Shown piece by piece: positions 1-7,843 of a DNA stretch of 64,000 nucleotides (the stretch's first letter is position 1; every line of letters starts with the position of its first letter). A program made the position numbers and the translations under genes. The notes under the pieces were generated by a model. That model made no database searches. It saw nothing but the letters and a program-made list of their open reading frames with translations, and was not told the origin of the DNA. Source of the stretch: Oscillospiraceae bacterium (GTDB lineage Bacteria > Bacillota > Clostridia > Oscillospirales > Oscillospiraceae); the NCBI GenBank assembly GCA_910575815.1, contig CAJTFN010000012.1, forward strand, positions 62,001 to 126,000, written 5' to 3'.

Positions 1-1
1 G

Positions 2-1684
2 GGTCACAGCTGGTCCGAGCCCATCCATCAGGCCCTGGGGTGCCGGGACTACCGGAATTTCGAGCTGGAGCCGGAGGAGCTGGAGGCGTTTCTCCGCCGG
101 AAGGACCTTGGGGGGCTGAATGTCACCATGCCCTACAAGCGGGACGTGATGCGCTATTGCGACGTGATCGACCCGGCGGCGGCGGCCATCGGCAGCGTGA
201 ACACCCTGGTCTGGCGGGATGGAAAACTATACGGGTACAACACGGACATCGACGGCTTCCTCTACATGCTCCGCCGGGCGGAGATTTCCCTGAGGGGAAA
301 GAAGGTCGTCGTGCTGGGCAGCGGCGGGGCCTCTCTCATGGCCCAGGCGGCGGCGCGGCGGGAGGGGGCCCGGGAGATCGTGGTGGTCTCCCGCTCCGGG
401 GAGGTGAACTATGAAAACCTCCCGGACCGCCATGGCGACGCAGAGGTTTTGATCAACACCACCCCTGTGGGTATGTGGCCCAGGTTGGAGGGGCGGCCTG
501 TGGACTTGCGGCTTTTGCCAAAGGTGACGGATGTGGCCGACGTGGTGTACAACCCGGGGCGGACGAACCTTCTTTTGCAGGCAGAGGAGACGGCCCGCTG
601 GCTGGAGACGCCGCGGGGCGCGGACGAGTCGAGAGGACGCGCCATCCGCTACACCGGGGGCCTTGCCATGCTGGTGGCCCAGGCCAAGCGGGCGGAGGAG
701 CTGTTTTTCGACAGGAACATTCCCGACAGCGAGACCGAGCGGATCATCGCCCAGCTCTGGCGGGACAGGACCAACCTGGTTTTGACCGGGATGCCCGGCA
801 GCGGCAAGACCACCGTGGGCCAGGAGCTGGCGAGACTCTCCGGAAAGCCCTTTGTGGACCTGGATGGCGAGATCGTCAAAAAGGCCGGAAAATCCATTCC
901 GGAGATTTTCGCCCAGGAGGGCGAGGGGGCCTTCCGGAAGATCGAGAACGAGGTTTTGACAGAGGTCTGCACCCGGAACGGGCAGATCGTCGCCACCGGC
1001 GGCGGGGCGGTCCTCTGGTCCGAGAACCGGGCGGCCATGCGCCGGACGGGCTGGGTCTATTGGCTCAAGCGGGACCTGGACCGGCTGCCGAAGGACGGCA
1101 GGCCGCTGTCCCAGTCGGGGAAGCTGGAGGAGATGGCCCGGGTCCGGGAACCGCTGTACACGGCGGCGGCGGACGTTTCAGCCTGGAACGACAAACGGCC
1201 GGAGGAGACGGCCGCGGAGATTTGGAGGGACTTTGTGGGGGCGGAGAAGAAAAAAATTTTGGTGGTCAACGGGCCCAACATGAACATGCTGGGCATCCGC
1301 CAGCCGGAAATTTACGGCAGGGCCACTTATGAGGACTTGAAAGAGCTGATTTCCGCCGAGGCGGAAAAGCTGGGGGTGGAGGTTTCCTTTTTCCAGTCGA
1401 ACCACGAGGGGGACCTGGTGGACGCCATTCAGAAGGCGTATTTTGACGGGGTGGACGGCATTGTCCTGAACCCGGCGGCGTATACCCACACCAGCGTGGC
1501 GCTGCTGGACGCGGTGAAGGCCGTGGGGATTCCCACGGTGGAGGTGCATGTGTCCGACCCGGACAGCCGGGAGGAGTTTCGACACGTGTCCTTTGTGCGC
1601 GCCGCGTGCGTGGAGACGATCCGCGGCCATGGGCTGGGGGGGTATTTGGAGGCGGTGCGCCTCCTGGCAGGGGACTCGCCCTGA
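2..1684 (+). CDS. aroE-aroK-aroQ: AroE-AroK-AroQ trifunctional shikimate-pathway fusion, 5' end outside window
   Basis: Open from base 2, so the true start lies upstream. 560 residues are visible. The first part is shikimate dehydrogenase: GHSWSEPIH, NVTMPYK with the catalytic Lys near base 137, NTDIDGF, the nucleotide loop GSGGAS near 316-333, and NTTPVGMWP. Shikimate kinase follows: Walker A GMPGSGKTT near 788-814, DLDGEIV, ATGGGA, and the lid motif DGRPLS. The last ~145 residues are type II 3-dehydroquinate dehydratase: VNGPNMNMLG from about 1264, R-Q-P-E-I-Y-G, SNHEGD, NPAAYTHTS, and EVHVSDP. AroQ, AroE and AroK catalyse three consecutive cytoplasmic steps (dehydroquinate to dehydroshikimate to shikimate to shikimate-3-phosphate). 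No stop separates the domains. An in-frame GTG at 1235 preceded by GGAGGG could also give free AroQ. An A7 run at the AroK/AroQ junction is a possible indel site. Confidence 0.93.
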   Translation, partial: GHSWSEPIHQALGCRDYRNFELEPEELEAFLRRKDLGGLNVTMPYKRDVMRYCDVIDPAAAAIGSVNTLVWRDGKLYGYNTDIDGFLYMLRRAEISLRGKKVVVLGSGGASLMAQAAARREGAREIVVVSRSGEVNYENLPDRHGDAEVLINTTPVGMWPRLEGRPVDLRLLPKVTDVADVVYNPGRTNLLLQAEETARWLETPRGADESRGRAIRYTGGLAMLVAQAKRAEELFFDRNIPDSETERIIAQLWRDRTNLVLTGMPGSGKTTVGQELARLSGKPFVDLDGEIVKKAGKSIPEIFAQEGEGAFRKIENEVLTEVCTRNGQIVATGGGAVLWSENRAAMRRTGWVYWLKRDLDRLPKDGRPLSQSGKLEEMARVREPLYTAAADVSAWNDKRPEETAAEIWRDFVGAEKKKILVVNGPNMNMLGIRQPEIYGRATYEDLKELISAEAEKLGVEVSFFQSNHEGDLVDAIQKAYFDGVDGIVLNPAAYTHTSVALLDAVKAVGIPTVEVHVSDPDSREEFRHVSFVRAACVETIRGHGLGGYLEAVRLLAGDSP

Positions 1685-2046
1685 CGGGCGGGGGAGATTT
1701 CAGCCATGAAGATGGCTGGTGCTTTGCACCCCCCATTTTCTCTTTTTCTTGCCAGAAGAAAAAGAGAAAACGGGCCGTGCACGGTCCAAAAGAGAAAAAG
1801 AAGTACGGGGGCTGCGATACGGGGGCGCGCCGAATGACTGGCGGGAGACAGGAATGACTTCCCCGCGGCGTGGTGCAACGGGGGCTGGTGCTTGTCGATT
1901 TGGCGTATTTCTCTTTCCGCTGTCGCTGGCCTGGTGGGTGAATCGGCCTGGTTTCCTTTTCTCCTTTTCCCCTTTTCTCTTCTTCTCTTCATTTGCTTTT
2001 CTATCGATAGATCACCCTGTAGGGGCGGACCGATGTGTCCGCCCTT
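1675..2046 (+). repeat. Dispersed palindrome-rich repeat, copy A
   Basis: Noncoding repeat filling the convergent gap between the aro fusion and selD, and starting inside the last aro codons. In order it holds a CGCCC/GGGCG hairpin, CAGCCAT/ATGGCTG, a long TTTTCTCTTTTTCTT/AAGAAAAAGAGAAAA hairpin, the palindrome GGACCGTGCACGG-CC, a pyrimidine-rich stretch, CTATCGATAG, and a terminal GGGCGGAC/GTCCGCCC hairpin. The same order recurs, inverted or direct, at 6831, 17400 and 25810. Open frames across it are low-complexity artefacts. No transposase is present, so it resembles a MITE or REP-like element. Confidence 0.9.
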
Positions 2047-2081
2047 TTCCCGTTGGGGGATTACTCGATGGACCACCTTGA

Positions 2082-3122
2082 CTACTTTAAGAAAATCCGC
2101 CGCCCCCCGCGGAAGGGGCGGACTTCCCCTATGCGCTGCGCACTGGGAACGGTGCCTTTCAATTCCACAAAAAGCTTCTCCGCGTCCTCTGGGTCCACTG
2201 CCATCAGCAGCCCGCCAGAGGTCTGGGGGTCATACAGCAGGTCCTGCTGCCAGAGGGGGGCGGCGCCGGAATCGACGGCGTCCTGGGCAAAGGCCCGGTT
2301 GCGGTACATGCCCTCGGGCAAAATGCCCATCCGGGCCAGCTCCGCTGCCTCGGGGATGCAATCCACTGCCGCCGTCCAAAGCTCCAGCTCCACATCGCTG
2401 CCCTGGGCCATCTCCAGGCCGTGGCCCAGAAGACCAAAGCCGGTTACGTCCGTACAGGCGTGGACCCGATGGTTTACCATCACGTCCCGGGCGCCCTTGT
2501 TCAGGGTGGTCATCAGCTTCTGCGCCAGCGCCGCGCCCTTGCGGGAGAGCAGATCTGCCTTGGCGGCGGTGGTGAGGACGCCTATGCCAAGGGGCTTGGT
2601 GAGAAACAGCACATCCCCGGGCTTTGCGCCGGAGTTGGTGAGCATTTTTTCCGGGTGGACAAAGCCGGTGACCGCCAGGCCGTATTTGGGTTCGTCATCC
2701 AGGATGCTATGGCCGCCGGTGATGAGGGCCCCGGCCTCGTAGACCTTTTCATAGCCGCCCCGGAGCAGCTCGTGGACCGCCTCCTGGGGCATGTCCTTGG
2801 GAACGGCCATGATGTTCAAACAGAGCTTCGGCTCCCCGCCCATGGCGTACACGTCGCTGAGGGCGTTGGCCGCGGCGATCTGGCCGAAGAGATAGGGATC
2901 GTCGGCGATGGGTGGGAAAAAATCCACCGTCTGGACCAGGGCCAGACTGTCGGTGAGCCGGTAGACCGAGGCGTCGTCGCTTCGGTCAAAGCCCACCAGC
3001 AGGTTGGGGTCCCGGTGGACCTGGATGCCCTCCAGGAGCTGGGCCAGGACCCCGGCCCCCACCTTCGCGCCGCAGCCGGCGCACTTGGCCAGCTTGGTCA
3101 GTTTGACTTCGTTTTCAGGCAT
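2082..3122 (-). CDS. selD: Selenide, water dikinase (selenophosphate synthetase)
   Basis: 346 residues from an ATG behind GGAGGAGG; a longer frame to 3197 has no such site. SelD makes selenophosphate from selenide and ATP, the selenium donor for selenocysteine and, in some anaerobes, for selenium-dependent molybdenum hydroxylases. The N-terminal active-site motif is C-A-G-C-G-A-K (Cys, not selenocysteine; Lys kept). Also visible are the metal/ATP-binding VQTVDFFPP, NALSDVYAMGG and GGHS, and the C-terminal DPQTSGGLL. Its start overlaps the upstream lipoprotein gene's stop by 8 nt, so it is the last gene of the yqeC-yqeB-lipoprotein-selD operon. That context favours a role with the molybdenum hydroxylase system. 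Confidence 0.96.
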   Translation of the reverse strand: MPENEVKLTKLAKCAGCGAKVGAGVLAQLLEGIQVHRDPNLLVGFDRSDDASVYRLTDSLALVQTVDFFPPIADDPYLFGQIAAANALSDVYAMGGEPKLCLNIMAVPKDMPQEAVHELLRGGYEKVYEAGALITGGHSILDDEPKYGLAVTGFVHPEKMLTNSGAKPGDVLFLTKPLGIGVLTTAAKADLLSRKGAALAQKLMTTLNKGARDVMVNHRVHACTDVTGFGLLGHGLEMAQGSDVELELWTAAVDCIPEAAELARMGILPEGMYRNRAFAQDAVDSGAAPLWQQDLLYDPQTSGGLLMAVDPEDAEKLFVELKGTVPSAQRIGEVRPFRGGRRIFLK

Positions 3123-4086
3123 GAGGTTCCTCCTCCCCGCCGTCTCGAGACGGCGGCACAAACGTTTCTTCCACGGGGTAGCGGGTTTCGTCGGCATAGT
3201 GCCACCACTCCCCGGAATAGGGCTGGAAGCCCTGGGCGGTCATGGCCGCCTCCAGCCGCCGGGCGTTCTCCGCCGCCTGGGGAGGTACGTCCCGGTAGTC
3301 CCGGTCCGCCTTGGGGGAGAAGTCGTCAAAGCCCGTGGGCATCTCCAGCTCGTGGCCCTGGCGGTCCACCAGGGTGAGATCCACGGTGTTCCCCCGGCTG
3401 TGGGAGGAGGCCCCTTGGTTGGGGTTGGCCACATAGCGGCTGTCGGGGCAGATTTCCCAGAGCTTGAACTGGGCGGCGGGAGGACGAAACGCGTCCCAGA
3501 TTTTCAGGCCATAGCCCTCCTCTTCCAGGGCGGTTTGAACGGCGGCCAGCTTGCGGACGGTGCCGTAGCGGAGATAGGCGTCGGTGAAATCATAGATCGT
3601 CTGCCCGGTAAAATTATCTTCCGTCCCGTAGCGCAGATCAATGAGAAGCTGGGGAATGTAGTCCGTGACCTTCACGAAGTCCGCTTCCGCGGGCTCCGGA
3701 GAGGTTGCCGGTTCTGAGAGGGAATCTCCCTCCTGCGTGGGTTCGGGGGGTTCCGGAGGAAGGCCTGCCTCCGCCGCGGGAGAGGAAGCGCTTGAGCCGG
3801 CTTCGCCTTCCGGCACGGCGGGAGCGTCTTTTCCGGCGTCCGCTCCCTCTTTGGCGGAGAAAGAGCCGGAGGCGGCTTCCTTCCCCGCCGGGGCACTCCC
3901 GTTCTCCGCTGGGACGGAAGTCCCATCCGAGGCATTCCCATTCTCCGCCGGGGAGGAAGAAGCCTCCTCAGCCTCCGGCAAAACCGGGAACCCTTCAGGA
4001 GCGGAGACCTGGACCCGCCGCGTTGCCAGCAAAAGGGCGCAGCCGCTGAGCAGGAGTACCGCCGCCAGGAGGACCAGCCGCTTCAT
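3115..4086 (-). CDS. VanX/DdpX-type D-Ala-D-Ala dipeptidase-like lipoprotein (peptidase M15D)
   Basis: 323 residues. A lipoprotein signal peptide (LLLSGC, Cys16) is followed by about 120 residues rich in Glu, Pro, Ser and Ala, a likely wall-spanning linker. The M15D peptidase domain then runs from about residue 138: LIDLRYGTEDNF, DAFRPP, the zinc motif S-H-S-R-G-N-T-V-D, and E-W-W-H-Y near the end, supplying the catalytic Glu and last His. Such enzymes hydrolyse D-Ala-D-Ala dipeptides. Most VanX proteins are cytoplasmic, so an exported, lipid-anchored form suggests use of extracellular cell-wall dipeptides. The ATG overlaps the yqeB stop by 4 nt and the stop overlaps selD, so the gene is translationally coupled inside a selenium operon. 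Confidence 0.88.
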   Translation of the reverse strand: MKRLVLLAAVLLLSGCALLLATRRVQVSAPEGFPVLPEAEEASSSPAENGNASDGTSVPAENGSAPAGKEAASGSFSAKEGADAGKDAPAVPEGEAGSSASSPAAEAGLPPEPPEPTQEGDSLSEPATSPEPAEADFVKVTDYIPQLLIDLRYGTEDNFTGQTIYDFTDAYLRYGTVRKLAAVQTALEEEGYGLKIWDAFRPPAAQFKLWEICPDSRYVANPNQGASSHSRGNTVDLTLVDRQGHELEMPTGFDDFSPKADRDYRDVPPQAAENARRLEAAMTAQGFQPYSGEWWHYADETRYPVEETFVPPSRDGGEEEPHA

Positions 4087-4874
4087 CTCAGCGCCCCGCT
4101 GAGGCAGAGCAGCGCCTCCAGAACCCCGCCGCCCACGGCCAGCGCCTTGTCACTGGCGCAGTAACAGTGCTCAAGCTTACAGCGGGGATCAATGTCCCCG
4201 GCTTTCATGCCCTTGCGGACCGGCGTCCCGTCCGGCAGGATGCCCCGGAGCACGCCGTCCAGGGTGCACACCATAGGCACACCCGCGACCTCGGCGGCCA
4301 CGTCTCCCGCGCGCACTTCCGCGCCGATGTCCAGAAGCATGCGGAATACCCCGTCCGCCGGGGCCCGGAGAACCCGCTCCCCGGCGAAGCCGCCAATGAG
4401 ACCGGGAATACCGGTGTTGGGCTGGGCGCTGCCCTGGTAGAGCACGCGGCCCAAATAGTGGCCCCGCATGGTCTCCACCACGGCGTGGCAGTCCTCCCCC
4501 GCCGTAAAGCCGGGCCCGACGCCCACGACTACAGGCGCGTCGTCCCGCTTTGTGCCCAGGTTTTTTTTCGCCAGGATGGCGTCCACTACGGCGGCGGGCC
4601 TCAGGACCCGAACGCAGTCCCCCCGGGGGTCCGCCAGCACGGGAATAACGCCGCCGCGCAGAAGCTCCAGGGCCTCCTTCGGGCGCTCCGCCCGCCGGGC
4701 GGTGATATCCTCCACAGTGGCTTCACCGCGGACAATGGCCTGGGAGAAAGCCACGGTCCGGCGGATAGCGGTGGGCTGTTCCAGATCGGTCATCACCACG
4801 GAAAGTCCTGCCCGCCGGAGACGGAGGGCAACGCCGGTGGCAATGTCCCCGGCGCCCCGAATTACAACAAGCAT
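4083..4874 (-). CDS. yqeB: Selenium-dependent molybdenum cofactor biosynthesis protein, YqeB family
   Basis: 263 residues, starting at the ATG behind CAGGAGGAG rather than the longer frame to 4907. It opens with a Rossmann-like V-I-R-G-A-G-D-I-A-T-G segment, then G-P-G-F-T-A-G and a central G-S-A-Q-P-N-T-G region typical of YqeB proteins. The family co-occurs with yqeC, selD and selenium-dependent molybdenum hydroxylases such as xanthine dehydrogenase-like enzymes. It is thought to help mature their selenium-containing cofactor; the exact reaction is not settled. Its start overlaps the yqeC stop and its own stop overlaps the next gene by 4 nt. Confidence 0.9.
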   Translation of the reverse strand: MLVVIRGAGDIATGVALRLRRAGLSVVMTDLEQPTAIRRTVAFSQAIVRGEATVEDITARRAERPKEALELLRGGVIPVLADPRGDCVRVLRPAAVVDAILAKKNLGTKRDDAPVVVGVGPGFTAGEDCHAVVETMRGHYLGRVLYQGSAQPNTGIPGLIGGFAGERVLRAPADGVFRMLLDIGAEVRAGDVAAEVAGVPMVCTLDGVLRGILPDGTPVRKGMKAGDIDPRCKLEHCYCASDKALAVGGGVLEALLCLSGALR

Positions 4875-5551
4875 GTCCAACTCCTCCTGTTCAGCGCCCC
4901 GGCGCACACGGGCCAGGGCAGCCGTTCCGCCAGCCGCCTGGCGTTGGCCAAAGCGGCTTCGTCCTCTGCCTGATTGACAAATACCCGGACCGGCGGTCCC
5001 CCGGCAGCGGCCTCTATTTGCAGGGCCTCCGCCACCGCCTCCGGGGTGACTGGGTCCTCTGGCTCCAGATTCGACAGGAACCAGAAGAGCTCCGGCCGGT
5101 GAACCGCCTCCCGGACGGGACGGCCAAAGCCGGAGGCTCCCACCATATAGATGACCTGATTTGCCAGCCGGGGAAGCATCGGCTCATGGGCCGCGTGGGC
5201 CTTGAAAGGGCGGCCCGCCGAACCGTCGGCCTCCACCAGCACATAGTCCGCCAGAGCCGCCAGTTTTTTCATGGGGATGGCCGGAGCCGTAAGCTTCCCC
5301 GTTCCGGAGACCGGGGACCCGGCGCAGACCAGACGGCGGGCCTTCAAAGCCTCCGCCAGAGCCTCCTCCGAAGGGCCGGTCAGATTCAGAAGACCGTCAA
5401 AAGGGAATATCTTCGTAGTGGTGCAGAGCAGCACCCGGGCCCCCGCCTCCGCCAGCTCCGTCCCCAGGACCCGAAGGAGGGTGGTTTTTCCGCCGCCCCC
5501 GATGACAGCGGTGACGCCGGGGCGGATTTCCAGCAGCGCGGACAAATCCAT
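4862..5551 (-). CDS. yqeC: Putative selenium-dependent hydroxylase accessory protein YqeC
   Basis: 229 residues from the ATG behind AGGAGGG. The frame stays open far upstream, but only as antisense of greA. It has a P-loop near the N-terminus (G-G-G-G-K-T-T), then LLCTTTKIFPF and VLVEADGSAGRPFKAH, which are YqeC hallmarks. It is a small NTPase-like protein found only alongside selenium-dependent molybdenum hydroxylase genes. It is the first gene of its operon, with its own promoter at 5582-5610, and overlaps yqeB by 13 nt. No hydroxylase structural gene is in the window. Confidence 0.9.
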   Translation of the reverse strand: MDLSALLEIRPGVTAVIGGGGKTTLLRVLGTELAEAGARVLLCTTTKIFPFDGLLNLTGPSEEALAEALKARRLVCAGSPVSGTGKLTAPAIPMKKLAALADYVLVEADGSAGRPFKAHAAHEPMLPRLANQVIYMVGASGFGRPVREAVHRPELFWFLSNLEPEDPVTPEAVAEALQIEAAAGGPPVRVFVNQAEDEAALANARRLAERLPWPVCAGALNRRSWTCLL

Positions 5552-5581
5552 GGTTTCCCTCCTGTTCGTTGTTCTTTTTAT

Positions 5582-5610
5582 AGAATAGCACTTCTGATGG
5601 AAGCCGTCAA
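5582..5610 (-). promoter_or_regulatory. Promoter of the yqeC operon
   Basis: On the minus strand TTGACG (5605-5610), 17 bp, TATTCT (5582-5587), about 30 nt before the yqeC start. The -35 box lies 11 bp from the divergent greA -35 box. Confidence 0.75.
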
Positions 5611-5621
5611 GGACTCCTGGC

Positions 5622-5650
5622 TTGACAGGGCAGGCGGGAGAGTCTATGAT
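5622..5650 (+). promoter_or_regulatory. Promoter of greA
   Basis: TTGACA (5622-5627), exactly 17 bp, TATGAT (5645-5650), followed by the greA ribosome site and GTG start. Confidence 0.85.
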
Positions 5651-5680
5651 GGGGGCAGAAATGGGAAGGAGGAAGTTGCC

Positions 5681-6184
5681 GTGTATGACGAGCTGACGGC
5701 GGTGGATATTAAAAAGATGAAAGAGGAGCTGGAGCACCGGATTCAGGTTCTCCGGCCCCAGCTGATTGAGGAGGTCCAGACCGCCAGGGCCTTTGGGGAC
5801 CTCAGCGAGAATTACGAATATAAGTGCGCCAAGCAGGCCAAGAACCGCAACGACAGCCGCATCCGGTATCTGGAGCGGATGATCCGCACCGCCAAGGTGA
5901 TTGAGGTAAAAGCGGCGGAGGACGCCGTGGGACTGTTTGACCGGGTGACGATTTATCATGAGATGGCGAAGCGGGAGATGGAGGTCCGGATTGTCACCAC
6001 GCTGCGCCAGGACGCCTTAAAAGGGCTGGTAAGCAAGGAATCCCCGGTGGGGAAGGCCCTGCTGGGCCGCCGGGTCGGGGAGCGGGTGCAGGTGGAAGTC
6101 AGCCCGGAGGTGAAGTATTTCGTGGAAATCCGTAAGATTGAAAAGGGCGAAGACGACGAGAGCTTGCGCATCAGCGCGTACTGA
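5681..6184 (+). CDS. greA: GreA-family transcription elongation factor
   Basis: 167 residues from a GTG start preceded by AAGGAGG. Gre factors enter the RNA polymerase secondary channel and trigger transcript cleavage in backtracked complexes. The N-terminal helical hairpin carries the acidic tip motif G-D-L-S-E-N-x-E-Y near residues 45-55. The C-terminal half is the FKBP-like globular domain ending E-V-K-Y-F-V-E-I-R-K-I. Length fits the family (about 158). The gene is monocistronic, with a consensus promoter shared divergently with yqeC. Confidence 0.9.
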   Translation: MYDELTAVDIKKMKEELEHRIQVLRPQLIEEVQTARAFGDLSENYEYKCAKQAKNRNDSRIRYLERMIRTAKVIEVKAAEDAVGLFDRVTIYHEMAKREMEVRIVTTLRQDALKGLVSKESPVGKALLGRRVGERVQVEVSPEVKYFVEIRKIEKGEDDESLRISAY

Positions 6185-6250
6185 GATGTTGTGGTCTGAT
6201 TATAAAGAATGGTTCTGCCACCGAAAATAGTTTTTAAGGAGGAACAGCTT

Positions 6251-6697
6251 ATGATCCGTTGGCTGCGGCAAGAAGATGGAGAAGGGTGTTTCAACAGCAG
6301 CTTTTTCCGCAATGATGAAAATGAGGATGAACTCATTGTTTACGCGAACAGCGATCATCCTGACTTCAAGGAATGTGCGGAAAAGTGCGTTGAAGCATTC
6401 AACAACCTTTCAGAGCCTGTGATAAATGAGATTTGTCAAAAGCTCATAAGCTGTGCTCAGGAGGGGGGCGGCTTAAATGAAGAATTCGAATTACCTACCC
6501 TTGATAATCCGCTTGATATATTAAATTATTGCTGGTTCATGGCGCTATATGTGGGGATGGAAAGCAAAGATGATGAAATAGCCTATGCGGTTGAAGGCGA
6601 AGGTGAGTGGGGCGAGAATATCGGCTTTGTCATAACCAATAAGAGCGTTGTTTATGTGGGAGCTGATTATTTGGATTACATGGAAGGTGCACAGTAA
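6251..6697 (+). CDS. Hypothetical acidic protein, possibly immunity-like
   Basis: 148 residues, start chosen at the ATG behind AAGGAGG. It is strongly acidic with no signal peptide or membrane span. The ending (GFVITNKSVVYVGADYLDY) recalls small DUF6985-like proteins often found as orphan immunity genes, but this is only an impression. Base use is clearly more AT-rich than greA or rpsO around it, which suggests recent acquisition. No toxin partner is adjacent. Confidence 0.6.
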   Translation: MIRWLRQEDGEGCFNSSFFRNDENEDELIVYANSDHPDFKECAEKCVEAFNNLSEPVINEICQKLISCAQEGGGLNEEFELPTLDNPLDILNYCWFMALYVGMESKDDEIAYAVEGEGEWGENIGFVITNKSVVYVGADYLDYMEGAQ

Positions 6698-6830
6698 GGT
6701 TCCGGTTTGCGAGGAGCTTTGTTCGGGTGAAATCCCCCTTGCGAATTCGCCCTCGTTTTAGGGGGGATGGGCCGCCGAGGGCTCCGCAAGGAGGGGAGCG
6801 TTCTACCGGAGTGTTCCTACAACAGGGGAC

Positions 6831-7231
6831 GGGCGGACACAATGGTCCGCCCCTACAGGGTGATCTATCGATAGAAAAGCAGATGAAAAGCAGATGAAGA
6901 GAAGAAGAGAGAAAAAGAGAGAAGAAGAGAAAAGGAGAAAAGGAGAAAAGAAATCCAGGCCGATTCACCCACCAGGCCAGCGACAGCGAAAAGAGAAATA
7001 CGCCAAGTCGAGAACCACCAGCCCCCGTTGCACCACGCCGCGGGGAAGTCATTCCTGTCTCCCGCCAGTCATTCGGCGCGCCCCCGTATCGCGCCCCCCG
7101 TACTTCTTTTTCTCTTTTGGACCGTGCACGGCCCGTTTTCTCTTTTTCTTCTGGCAAGAAAAAGAGAAAATGGGGGGTGCAAAGCACCAACCATCTTCAT
7201 GGCTGAAATCTCCCCCGCCCGCAAGGGCGAG
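6831..7231 (-). repeat. Dispersed palindrome-rich repeat, copy B
   Basis: Inverted relative to copy A and almost the same in its core. It begins with GGGCGGAC/GTCCGCCC and CTATCGATAG, has an expanded AGAAGAGAAA purine tract near 6895-6955, then the GGACCGTGCACGGCCC palindrome, the long pyrimidine/purine hairpin and CAACCAT/ATGGCTG. The flank 6767-6830 (GCCGCCGAGGG, AAGGAGGGG, GTTCTACCGGAG) also resembles the flank of copy C, so the unit may extend left to about 6767. It separates the 6251 gene from the rpsO promoter. Confidence 0.88.
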
Positions 7232-7271
7232 AGAAAACTTCCCTTTTTCCTGGAAAAAGCAGAATTTCCTC

Positions 7272-7300
7272 TTTACAAGCGCAAATCGCTGTGATATAGT
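7272..7300 (+). promoter_or_regulatory. Promoter of rpsO
   Basis: TTTACA (7272-7277), 17 bp, TATAGT (7295-7300). The implied leader of about 105 nt before rpsO contains a GC-rich foldable segment (7343-7382) that could be an S15 autoregulatory leader. I cannot match it to a named leader class. Confidence 0.8.
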
Positions 7301-7411
7301 TACAAAGTCCGCCCAGCGGATAAAAAACTCCCCCTATGCTTTGTGCCGTGGAGCTTCACCGGCCTGGCGCACAGTGTCGCGGGGTATACTTGTGAAAGGT
7401 GGAAACCATCT

Positions 7412-7678
7412 ATGCTGCGCAAAGAAGAAAAGACCGCGATTATCAACGCCAACCGTACCCACGAAAGCGATACCGGCTCTCCCGAGGTCCAGATCGCCAT
7501 TCTGACCGAGCGGATCAACGTCCTCACCGAGCACATGCGCGCCAATCCTCAGGACAAGCACTCCAACCGGGGCCTCCTGAAGATGGTCGGTAAGCGCCGC
7601 AGCCTCCTGGACTACCTCCAGAAGAAGGACGTGGAGCGTTACCGTGCCCTGATCGCCAAGCTGGGTATCCGTAAGTAA
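7412..7678 (+). CDS. rpsO: 30S ribosomal protein S15
   Basis: 88 residues, the standard S15 length, from the ATG behind GAAAGGTGG. Signature segments are [17 protein letters not shown]-x-H-S-N-R-G-L and [11 protein letters not shown]15 binds 16S rRNA at the helix 20/21/22 junction and organises the platform of the small subunit. pnp follows after a hairpin, the usual rpsO-pnp order. Confidence 0.98.
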   Translation: MLRKEEKTAIINANRTHESDTGSPEVQIAILTERINVLTEHMRANPQDKHSNRGLLKMVGKRRSLLDYLQKKDVERYRALIAKLGIRK

Positions 7679-7682
7679 GACG

Positions 7683-7717
7683 TAAAAAGGGCGGCGGGTA
7701 TCCGTTGCCCTTTTTTC
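7683..7717 (+). terminator. Intrinsic terminator/attenuator after rpsO
   Basis: AAAAAGGGC and GCCCTTTTTT arms close a GC-rich loop just after the rpsO stop, ending in a T run. It would reduce read-through into pnp. Confidence 0.75.
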
Positions 7718-7843
7718 CGTATCCCCCGCCGGGAGCCGTTGCTTTTTGTGTTTGAAAGGGGGCCTGACCGCCCTCCGGCTTCGGACCTCCTTTCAAATAC
7801 GAAAAGGACTGCTCCCGCATATCAAATGAAAAGGAGTATCCTT

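Noticed and set aside
1892..2742. Plus-strand frames over the repeat and antisense to selD, including a P-C-R-G-G-P segment
   Set aside because: They read through repeat copy A and selD antisense. The P-C-R-G-G-P string comes from the repeat's GGGCGGAC hairpin and is a known type of spurious translation.
3060..3122. Possible selenocysteine codon in selD
   Set aside because: The active-site codon is an ordinary Cys codon; no in-frame TGA or SECIS-like hairpin is needed.
5552..5959. N-terminal extension of yqeC across the greA region
   Set aside because: It is antisense of greA; a clear ribosome site and a promoter define the shorter yqeC start at 5551.
6630..7190. 186-codon minus-strand frame over repeat copy B
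   Set aside because: Low-complexity Phe/Ser/Leu translation of the repeat, matching the frame in copy A; no ribosome site or protein character.
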